This document shows, in pieces, positions 7,879 through 15,005 of a stretch of DNA of 64,000 nt. The DNA comes from Pseudomonadota bacterium (GTDB taxonomy: Bacteria > Pseudomonadota > Gammaproteobacteria > Burkholderiales > Burkholderiaceae_E): positions 41,358-105,357 of the forward strand of contig JAKPAM010000179.1 of NCBI GenBank assembly GCA_029779435.1, given 5' to 3'. Below the pieces are notes generated by a model that worked only from the letters and a program-made list of their open reading frames with translations, did not search any database and was not told the origin of the DNA. Made by a program: the position numbers and the translations under genes. The first letter of the stretch is position 1. Each line of letters starts with the position of its first letter.

Positions 7879-9744
7879 CTAGCGTCCCAGCAACGTCCGG
7901 CTCAAGCGGTCGAACGCCATCGTCGGCAGCGCAGCGATGTCGCGCACGATGATCGCATTGTCGTAGTAGCTGGCCGCCGCGTCATCGCCGACGCCGATGC
8001 CCACCAGCTCGACACCCTGGTCCCGCAAGCGGCGGATCCTTAGCGTCAGGTCGCTCTGCAGCACCTGGCGATGGCCGTCGCCGGTGACAGGGTGCCCGTC
8101 CGACAGGACGAACATCACGTGCCGCTCGCCGCGCCGCGCGATCAGGCGTTCGGCGGCCCAGGCCAGCGCCTCGCCGTCCGGATTCTGGTCGCCGCAGCGC
8201 ATCTCGACGACGCCCGAAGGATCGTCGACGGCGAACGATTTGAACACCTGCAGGTCCAGCCGCTCGACGAAGCGGTTGAACGGCCGCATGTCGACGCCGC
8301 GCGCCGCCGCCTGCTGGTAATGTTCGCGCATCGCCGCGTCGACGATCGAACTGAAGCCCAGGATCTCGAACGGATAGCCGAGCCGGCCCAGCGCGGTCGC
8401 CATCGCCGCCGTGCACAGCTTGGCGATGCGCAGCTTGTCGCCGGCCATCGAGGCGCTCAGGTCGATCAGGATCGAGATCGCCAGGTTGCGGCTGGGCAGC
8501 GGCCGTTCGATGCGAAACGGCGTGCGGTAGCTCGGCTGCGCGGCGAGGCGTCCGAGGGCGGCCGGATGGATGCGGCCGCGTTCCTGTTCGTAGCGCCACG
8601 CATTCGGCGCCTCGGCCTTCAGCGCGCGTTCGAGCTTCTCGGCGAGCCGGCCGGTGGCCTTGAGCGCATCGCGCCGCAATGCGACCCACGCGGCGCGGTC
8701 GCCACGTCCCGAATGATCGACGACGCGGTCGAACTCGCGCGTCAGCGGGATCGAATACAGCGCGGTCGGCGTGCGCCGTGCCCGGGCCGCGCGCACGGCC
8801 GCCTCGATCGCGGCCCCGGTGGCCTGCCCCTTCGGCGGGGCGCGGGTCGCCAGCGGATCGATCAGCGAATCGAGGTCGGGTTCGAACTGCGTCAGATCCG
8901 GTGGGGGCGGGTCGCCTTCGTCATCATCGTGGCCGTCGTCGTCGAATGTCAGCGCATCGTCCTGCAGGGTGTCGGCATTCGTCTGCTCGTCGGCCAACGC
9001 AACCGCGTCATCGTTGCCGGCTGGCGGCCCCTCGTCCAGGTCGATCCGCGCGCTGAGCTGGTTGTTCCGCGCGTCCTGCTGCAGGCGCTGCACGATCCGC
9101 ACCAGCGCCAGGGCCGCCTCGGCGCTCTCGGCCGAGCTGCGCGACGTTCGCGCCGCTTCCAGCAACGGTTCGCTCAGGCGCAGCGCTTCTCGCAGCAGCG
9201 GCTCGCGGGCGAGCACGCGGGCCAGCCGCGCCGCGCGTGCCGCGTGCCCGGTCGGGGCCGCGACGATCGGGGCGTCGCCAGTGTCCGGGTCGCCCCACAG
9301 CGTTCGTCCGATGGCGTCGAGATAGCGCACCTCCCAAGGTACCAGCGGCCCGCTCGCGAGCAGCCGTCGCCGTTCGGCGTCGCGCCGCGCGCGCAGGAAG
9401 CGCGCGGCGCCGGGGTGCGTGATCAACAGGCGGCGCGCGCAGCGATGATCGTCGATGACCTGTCCGATCGCGCGGGCCATCACGCCGGGCAGGCGGCGCA
9501 GCGGACCGGCGGATGCATGCTGGCGGCGCGCGATCAGCAGGTCGACGGTGCCGATCATCCGGTCGAGCGTCTCGTCGAGCAGCATCGATTCGGGCAGCAC
9601 GATGCCGCTGCGATCGAGGCGCGCCGGGGGACCGGCGAAGGTCACGGCCAGCGTGTAGTCGCCGCTGACGACGCGCGCGATCTTCTCCAGCACGGCGCGC
9701 GGATGGCGGCCGGGACTGTGCGGCGTGCCGTGCTGGCCTTTCAT
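7879..9744 (-). CDS. CobT-like VWA domain protein
   Basis: 621 residues. It lies 34 bases downstream of an AAA+ gene on the same strand. The N-terminal half is mostly helical, followed by an acidic Asp/Glu linker (about residues 270-290). The C-terminal about 200 residues are a von Willebrand A domain with the metal site DLSAS near residue 428 and LSDGHP later. This order (helical part, acidic linker, VWA) is that of CobT, the VWA partner of the cobaltochelatase ATPase CobS. No cobN or other cobalamin gene is near, so the pair may be an orphan chelatase motor or a MoxR-VWA type chaperone for another metalloenzyme. Family is clear, function open. Confidence 0.75.
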   Translation of the reverse strand: MKGQHGTPHSPGRHPRAVLEKIARVVSGDYTLAVTFAGPPARLDRSGIVLPESMLLDETLDRMIGTVDLLIARRQHASAGPLRRLPGVMARAIGQVIDDHRCARRLLITHPGAARFLRARRDAERRRLLASGPLVPWEVRYLDAIGRTLWGDPDTGDAPIVAAPTGHAARAARLARVLAREPLLREALRLSEPLLEAARTSRSSAESAEAALALVRIVQRLQQDARNNQLSARIDLDEGPPAGNDDAVALADEQTNADTLQDDALTFDDDGHDDDEGDPPPPDLTQFEPDLDSLIDPLATRAPPKGQATGAAIEAAVRAARARRTPTALYSIPLTREFDRVVDHSGRGDRAAWVALRRDALKATGRLAEKLERALKAEAPNAWRYEQERGRIHPAALGRLAAQPSYRTPFRIERPLPSRNLAISILIDLSASMAGDKLRIAKLCTAAMATALGRLGYPFEILGFSSIVDAAMREHYQQAAARGVDMRPFNRFVERLDLQVFKSFAVDDPSGVVEMRCGDQNPDGEALAWAAERLIARRGERHVMFVLSDGHPVTGDGHRQVLQSDLTLRIRRLRDQGVELVGIGVGDDAAASYYDNAIIVRDIAALPTMAFDRLSRTLLGR

Positions 9745-9778
9745 CGCCTGGGGGGAGCGAGACCGCGGGGCTGAGCGC

Positions 9779-10747
9779 TTAGCGCGCCGGCAGCCGGTGC
9801 GCGATCAGGCCGCGCACGACGTCGGCATCGGACGGATTGATCTTCGCGAAGATCACCGGTCCGGCCGCGCGCAACGGATCCTGATGGCGTGCGGTCAGCA
9901 GCGCCCAATCGAGCAGGCGGCGCGTCGAGAACGTGCAGCTCAGCTCCTGGCGCTCGAACGCCTGGCGGCAGTCGGCAGCGACCAGCGTCATCGCCTGGAT
10001 CGTCGCGGCATCCAGCAGGCCCTTCATCCGGGCGTTCAGCAGCTTGCGCTCCTGGGCCGTCGACAGGTAATCGATGTGGTAGATGCGCCAGCGATCGAGA
10101 AACGCTTCGTTCAGCGGATTGGCACCCAGGTACAGATGCCGGTACTCGCCCATCGCGCCGGCCGTGTTCGCGGTGGCGAACAGGCGGAAGCGCGGATGCG
10201 GCGCGATGATCTCGTTGCCCTTTTCCTTGAGCAGCAGCCTTCCTTGCGGCTCGAGCACGGCGGTCAGCACCGCGAGGATCGCCGGTTCGGCGAAATCGAT
10301 CTCGTCGACGATCAGCCATGCGCCGGTCTTCAGTGCGAACGGCAGCACGCCGTCGATCCACTCGGTCTCGCCGCCCTTGACGGTCCACAGGCCGACGAAA
10401 TCCGAGACGGTCGTCTGCCCGTTCATATTGGCGCGCAGCACCGGTTGGCGCACGCGTGCGGCGATCTGCTCGATGAAGCTCGTCTTGCCCGCGCCAGTAT
10501 GGCCGATCAGCAGCAGGCGCCGGTTTTCGGTGATGTCCTCGATCGCGTCGTGATAGCGCGGATCGAAGATGTGATGCCGATCCAGCGGCGGGACGAGATC
10601 GCCGCCGGGGCCGGGTTCGAACAGGCTGGCGCCGACCCGGATCGGCGCTGGACGGGCGGCGCGGCGATTGGCGGTGCGTGCTTCAGAGTTGGCGGCTCGT
10701 CGTTCGGAGCGAGGGGGGGCGGAGCGGGCGGGGTGGGAGGAGGGCAT
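9779..10747 (-). CDS. CobS-like MoxR-class AAA+ ATPase
   Basis: 322 residues. The first about 45 are Arg/Ala-rich and probably disordered. Walker A is GHTGAGKT (residues 82-89) and Walker B LIVDEIDF (145-152); a sensor-type FRLFATANT follows. The pattern HTGAGKT, then a long insert, then FATANT, strongly recalls CobS, the ATPase ring of aerobic cobaltochelatase. It is upstream of the CobT-like VWA gene in the same operon, so the two proteins very likely form a motor together. The target is unknown because the large chelatase subunit is absent here. Confidence 0.78.
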   Translation of the reverse strand: MPSSHPARSAPPRSERRAANSEARTANRRAARPAPIRVGASLFEPGPGGDLVPPLDRHHIFDPRYHDAIEDITENRRLLLIGHTGAGKTSFIEQIAARVRQPVLRANMNGQTTVSDFVGLWTVKGGETEWIDGVLPFALKTGAWLIVDEIDFAEPAILAVLTAVLEPQGRLLLKEKGNEIIAPHPRFRLFATANTAGAMGEYRHLYLGANPLNEAFLDRWRIYHIDYLSTAQERKLLNARMKGLLDAATIQAMTLVAADCRQAFERQELSCTFSTRRLLDWALLTARHQDPLRAAGPVIFAKINPSDADVVRGLIAHRLPAR

Positions 10748-10856
10748 CGGAATTCATGCAGGCGACCGGCGATCAAGCTCCCAGTCTACCGGGGCGCGGA
10801 CGGCAGCATCGCTGATGCCGTCGATGCCGATGCCAATCAGGCTGATGAAGCCCGGG

Positions 10857-12224
10857 CTACCTTGTCCGCGTGCGACCGGGTTGCGGCCCGCTGGCGGCCA
10901 GGGTGACGATGCCGACGAACGAAAGCAGGCCCACGGCTGCCAGTGGCCAGCCATAGTCACCGGTGCGTTCGTGCAGCATGCCGATCGCGCCGGGGCCGAG
11001 CACGACGCCGAACACCGCGAAGAAGCGGCTCAGCGCATAGAGCCGCGCGTACGCCTCGATGCCGAATACCTCGGTCAGCAGGATCGACTGCAGCGTGACC
11101 ATGTTGCCGATCGTCGAGCCGAACAGCGCGATCGCCGCGACCAGCGTCACGGCCGACGGCGCGACGCCCGCCGCCGCCAGTGCGAGTCCTTGCGTGGCCA
11201 GCAGTCCCATGATGAACGCGCGTGCCGACATGCGCTTGAGCGCGGCCACGGCGATCACGCGCGCGCCGACGCTCGCGGCGGCCATGATCGCGATCGCCAG
11301 GCCGGCCAGGCTCGCGTCGCCGGTCCGTTCGATGACCAGGTTGTAGACGTGCGTCATGCCGCCGACCTGCGCCGCCATGCCGAACAGGAACGACAGCGTC
11401 GAGACCCAGTAGAAGCGCGTGCGCAGCGCGATGTGATAAGGGATCGACGGCGAGGCGGTGGACGCGCCGGCGGCCCTACGATCCTCGCCGCCTTGCCCGC
11501 CTTGCCCGCCTTGCCCGCCTTGCCCGCCTTGTTTGCCTTGTTTGCCGCCGTTGCCGTTGCTGGCGTCACTCTCATCATCCTCGCCCAGCGCGCGCAGACC
11601 CTTGTCCCGCGGCCATGAGCGCAGCAGGCCCCAGATCATCGGCAGCACCAGCGCCAGCAGCGCGGCGCCCAGCCACGGTCCGGCCTGCCCGAGCCCGATA
11701 CCGGTGACCAGCATCGCGCTCGGCGGCGTGACGACGATCGCCCCCATCGAGTTGCCGGTCGCGGCGATCGACATCGCCGTCGAGCGCTGGGCGGAAAACC
11801 ACCGTGCGACGATCGTCGTGCACGGGATCAGCGCGCACGTCGCGTAGCCGGCACCCAACAGCAGGTGAAAGCCGTACAGCGACCACAGGCTGTCGACCCA
11901 CGGCAGCATCGCCAGCGCGCCTGCCATCATCAGCGCGCCGCTGGTCATCACGCTCCGTATGTCATGGCGTTCGAGCAGCTTGCCGGCCCACAGGCCGACC
12001 ACCCCGCCCGCCACCGAGAACGTCGCGCTGGCCAGTGATACGTCGCTGATCGAGAACTTCCCTGATTCGAGGAAAGCGTGCAGGTAGACCGACAGGTTGT
12101 AGACGGTGACGCCCGAGCAAGCGGTGAGGATCGCGAATACGGTCGCGACGACGATCCAGCCGTAGAAAACCGGAGCGCGTCGGGACGATCGGCGCGCGGT
12201 GGGGCGGGGAGGCTCGTCGGGCAT
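10857..12224 (-). CDS. MFS permease (oxalate/formate-antiporter-like)
   Basis: 455 residues with twelve predicted membrane helices in two halves. The first begins at FYGWIVVATVFAIL. The central cytoplasmic loop contains a Gly/Gln/Lys tract encoded by 9-base tandem repeats (11490-11543). The organisation resembles monocarboxylate or oxalate:formate-type MFS carriers; the substrate is not readable. The start chosen is the ATG at 12224 because upstream in-frame sequence is Pro/Ser/Arg-rich and unlike a membrane protein N-terminus. No convincing ribosome site is visible, so the start is uncertain. It is divergent from mtnA. Confidence 0.75.
   Translation of the reverse strand: MPDEPPRPTARRSSRRAPVFYGWIVVATVFAILTACSGVTVYNLSVYLHAFLESGKFSISDVSLASATFSVAGGVVGLWAGKLLERHDIRSVMTSGALMMAGALAMLPWVDSLWSLYGFHLLLGAGYATCALIPCTTIVARWFSAQRSTAMSIAATGNSMGAIVVTPPSAMLVTGIGLGQAGPWLGAALLALVLPMIWGLLRSWPRDKGLRALGEDDESDASNGNGGKQGKQGGQGGQGGQGGQGGEDRRAAGASTASPSIPYHIALRTRFYWVSTLSFLFGMAAQVGGMTHVYNLVIERTGDASLAGLAIAIMAAASVGARVIAVAALKRMSARAFIMGLLATQGLALAAAGVAPSAVTLVAAIALFGSTIGNMVTLQSILLTEVFGIEAYARLYALSRFFAVFGVVLGPGAIGMLHERTGDYGWPLAAVGLLSFVGIVTLAASGPQPGRTRTR
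11490..11543. repeat. 9-bp tandem repeat inside the MFS gene
   Basis: Plus-strand unit GCCTTGCCC occurs four times, then GCCTTGTTT twice, then degenerate copies. On the coding strand it encodes a Gly-Gln-Gly / Gly-Lys-Gln tract in the central loop. Because the unit is a multiple of three, copy-number change keeps the frame. Confidence 0.85.
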
Positions 12225-12480
12225 CGGGGAAGGAGATGGATCGGACTGTTCAGGCCGAGGAAGCGGGCGGCGGAAAGTTGGCGACGGAAAGAGACGATGA
12301 AAAGAGACCGCGGAAAGAAGGCGATGGATCGGCGCGCTCTCGATGATGCCTGATCCGCCACGTCGTCGGCCGAGGCGCATCCAATGAACGCGCGGGGATC
12401 GAAGGGGGGCGAATCCGCGTGACGGAAGCGGTGCCGGGGAGTTCGTTCCATCACGACCGGCGAGTTACCATCAGGACGCC
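12225..12480. promoter_or_regulatory. Divergent control region between MFS gene and mtnA
   Basis: 256 bases without a gene. It contains several spaced copies of GGAAAG-like purine blocks between about 12270 and 12325 and an AGGA ribosome site just before mtnA. No clear sigma-70 promoter or riboswitch fold was recognised. Confidence 0.4.
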
Positions 12481-13656
12481 ATGACGGATTCCTTCATCGA
12501 GCGGCCCGTGGCCGACCCGTTGCCGCCGGGGAGCGGCGGTATCGCGTGCGCGCCATCGGCGCGCACGCTGTGGATCGGCGCGGACGGCCGCGTGACCACG
12601 ATCGACCAGACGCTGCTGCCGTTCGCGTACCGCACGTTCACGCTGGACGACGAGGCCGCGTGCGCCGATGCCATCCGCACGATGCGCGTGCGGGGCGCGC
12701 CGCTGATCGGCGCGGTCGGCGCTTATGGGCTGGCGCTCGCGCTGCGCGAGGCGGCCGACGACGCGGCATTGGCCGGCGCGCGGGAGCGCCTGCTCGCGAC
12801 GCGACCCACGGCGGTGAATCTTCGCTGGGGGTTGGCGCGTGTGGCCGATCGCGTCCGGGCGCTTCCTGACGCCGAGCGCGCGCAGGCGGCCTGGGACGAG
12901 GCGGCGCGCCTGTGCGACGACGACGTCGAATGCAACCGGCGGATCGGGCTGCACGCGATCGCGTGGCTGGCCGAGCCGCTGGCCCGGGCACGCGCGCAGC
13001 GACGCCCGTTGCGCATCCTCACGCACTGCAACGCCGGGCCGATCGCGACGCTGGCCTGGGGCACTGCCTTGTCGGCGGTGTTCCAGCTTGCCGAGCAGGG
13101 GCAGCCCGTCCACGTCTGGGTCGACGAGACGCGGCCGCGCAACCAGGGCGCGAGCCTGACGTGCTGGGAGCTGGCGCAGGCCGGCATCGCGCATACGCTG
13201 ATCGCCGACAACGCCGGCGGCCTGTTGATGATGCGCGGCGAGGTCGATGCGGTGATCGTCGGCTGCGACCGCGTGGCGGCCAACGGCGACGTCGCGAACA
13301 AGGTCGGCACGTATCTGAAGGCGCTGGCTGCGCGCGCGCATGCGGTGCCGTTCGCCGTCGCGTGCCCGTCGTCGACGATCGACCACTCGACGCCGTCGGG
13401 CCGGGACATCGAGATCGAGTACCGGTCGCCGCGCGAGGTCACGCACGTCCGCGGATGCGACGAGGGCGGCCGCATCGTCGACCTGCGCATCGCGCCCGAG
13501 GGCTGCGACGCGTCGAATCCGGCCTTCGACATCACGCCCGCCGCGCTGGTCGACGCGCTGGTGACCGAGCACGGCGCCTGCCGTGCGACGGTCGATGCGA
13601 TCGCCGCGTTGAACGAGGGTAAGGGTAAGTTCGCCGAAAGGCGTATACAGGGGTAA
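12481..13656 (+). CDS. mtnA: S-methyl-5-thioribose-1-phosphate isomerase
   Basis: 391 residues. The family landmarks are all present: MRVRGAPLIG (residues 68-77), catalytic Cys183 in THCNAG, and the general-acid Asp263 in GCDR. It converts 5-methylthioribose-1-phosphate to methylthioribulose-1-phosphate in the salvage of S-adenosylmethionine by-products; several MtnA enzymes also take 5-deoxyribose-1-phosphate. The gene is followed after 5 bases by a class II aldolase, and no mtnB, mtnC or mtnD is seen. That context fits the DHAP-shunt version of the pathway rather than the full methionine salvage route. Confidence 0.95.
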   Translation: MTDSFIERPVADPLPPGSGGIACAPSARTLWIGADGRVTTIDQTLLPFAYRTFTLDDEAACADAIRTMRVRGAPLIGAVGAYGLALALREAADDAALAGARERLLATRPTAVNLRWGLARVADRVRALPDAERAQAAWDEAARLCDDDVECNRRIGLHAIAWLAEPLARARAQRRPLRILTHCNAGPIATLAWGTALSAVFQLAEQGQPVHVWVDETRPRNQGASLTCWELAQAGIAHTLIADNAGGLLMMRGEVDAVIVGCDRVAANGDVANKVGTYLKALAARAHAVPFAVACPSSTIDHSTPSGRDIEIEYRSPREVTHVRGCDEGGRIVDLRIAPEGCDASNPAFDITPAALVDALVTEHGACRATVDAIAALNEGKGKFAERRIQG

Positions 13657-13661
13657 GGATC

Positions 13662-14366
13662 GTGCTGCCAACCATCGAAAGCGAAGCGCGCCGGCAAGTG
13701 GCGGAGGCGGCTCGCGAGCTCGGGCGCCTGGGGTTGAACCACGGCGCGACCGGCAACGTGTCGATGCGCTGGCATCGCGGCGCGCGCGACGGGTTCCTGG
13801 TGACGCCCAGCGCGATGCCGCCCGCGCGGATCGGCGATGACGACATCGTCTGGCTGCCGCTCGACGAGGCGGATCCGTTGGACGGCCTGATCGAAGCGTC
13901 GGCCGCGCCGGCCGTCGCCGCATCGCGCAAGCCCTCGTCCGAAGCCCTATTGCATCGCGCGATGTACCAGCATTGTTGCGCCGCGGCAGTCGTGCATGCC
14001 CATGCGCCGTTCGCCACGACGCTGTCGTGCCTGCCAGCCGTACGTGAGGAGGGTATCCCGGCGTTTCATTACATGATCGGGATGGCCGGCGGCGATTCGA
14101 TCCGATGCGCGCGCTATCAGACCTTCGGCACGCAGGCGCTGGCCGATGCCGTCGTCGACGCGATGCGCGATCGCAAGGCCTGCCTGATGGCCAGCCATGG
14201 GCTGCTTGCCATCGGGGCGGACTTAGCGTCGGCGATCGACATGGCCGTGGAGGCCGAGTACCTGTCGCGCGTCTATTTCCAGACGCTGCAGGTCGGTGCG
14301 CCGGTCCTGCTCGATAAGGATGAGGTCAGTAAGGTGCTCGAAGGGTTTTCGACTTATCGTCGCTGA
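13662..14366 (+). CDS. Class II aldolase/adducin family protein (candidate DHAP-shunt aldolase)
   Basis: 234 residues from GTG, with AAGGA positioned between the mtnA stop and the start. The zinc-binding histidines of the FucA/MtnB fold are visible (His112, His114, His179), and a Glu in the KPSSE segment (Glu94) matches the position of the catalytic Glu of fuculose-1-phosphate aldolase. In the DHAP shunt described in Rhodospirillum and E. coli, such an aldolase splits methylthioribulose-1-P or deoxyribulose-1-P into DHAP and an aldehyde. MtnB dehydratase has the same fold, so it is the main alternative; absence of mtnC/mtnD favours the aldolase. Confidence 0.75.
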   Translation: MLPTIESEARRQVAEAARELGRLGLNHGATGNVSMRWHRGARDGFLVTPSAMPPARIGDDDIVWLPLDEADPLDGLIEASAAPAVAASRKPSSEALLHRAMYQHCCAAAVVHAHAPFATTLSCLPAVREEGIPAFHYMIGMAGGDSIRCARYQTFGTQALADAVVDAMRDRKACLMASHGLLAIGADLASAIDMAVEAEYLSRVYFQTLQVGAPVLLDKDEVSKVLEGFSTYRR

Positions 14367-14384
14367 ACCCAAAGGAGATTCGAT

Positions 14385-14954
14385 ATGGACCGCAGACTGT
14401 TCGTGACGGTCGCCGCCGCAGGCTCGCTTCTCGCGGTGACAGGCTGTACCACCACGCCCGATGCACCGACCGACAAGGCCACCAAGCGCCGCGAGATCGA
14501 TGCAGCCTCCGATGCCGCGCTGACGCGGCTCGCGCAGACGGTGCCCGATTCGCGAAACCTGGCCGCGCGTTCGCGCGGGATCCTCGTATTCCCCAACGTG
14601 CTCGCCGGCGGGTTCGTGGTCGGAGGGGAATATGGTGACGGCGTACTGCGTGTCCAGGGCCGATCGGCTGGTTACTACCGCACGCTGGCCGGGACGCTGG
14701 GGTTCCAGATCGGCGGCCAGTCCAAGGCCATCATCATGATGTTCATGACACCCGAAGCCCTGGAGAAGTTCCGCTCCAGCGAAGGCTGGTCGGTCGGCGG
14801 CGACGCTTCGGTGGCGGTCGCCAAGATCGGCGCCAACGGCGAGATCGACACGACGACGGCCAGCCAATCGGTCGTCGCCTTCGTGATGACCAATGCCGGC
14901 CTGATGGCCAACCTGAACCTGCAAGGCAGCAAGATCACCAAGCTCGATCTCTGA
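14385..14954 (+). CDS. SYLF/Ysc84-domain lipoprotein
   Basis: 189 residues, with a strong AAAGGAG (14371-14377) before the ATG. Residues 1-20 are a lipoprotein signal with lipobox LAVTG-Cys21. The rest is the SYLF domain (SRGILVFPNVLAGGF, GGQSKAIIMMFMT, GWSVGGDASVA), a lipid-binding fold found in Burkholderia lipoproteins of the BPSL1445 type. It is probably periplasmic and membrane-anchored. Although it lies 18 bases after the aldolase, the strong own ribosome site and unrelated role suggest it may be a separate unit. Confidence 0.85.
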   Translation: MDRRLFVTVAAAGSLLAVTGCTTTPDAPTDKATKRREIDAASDAALTRLAQTVPDSRNLAARSRGILVFPNVLAGGFVVGGEYGDGVLRVQGRSAGYYRTLAGTLGFQIGGQSKAIIMMFMTPEALEKFRSSEGWSVGGDASVAVAKIGANGEIDTTTASQSVVAFVMTNAGLMANLNLQGSKITKLDL

Positions 14955-15005
14955 TCGACGCGGCCGGCCCGTCCCGAGGTCGGCCGACCCCTGATGGCGC
15001 GTCCT

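Noticed and set aside
7879..10747. AAA+/VWA pair as an anti-phage or toxin system
   Set aside because: The ATPase and VWA protein match CobS/CobT in motif order and acidic linker, and no nuclease, protease or other effector is adjacent.
11490..11543. Possible CRISPR-like array
   Set aside because: The 9-bp units are contiguous, have no spacers and are in frame within a coding loop.
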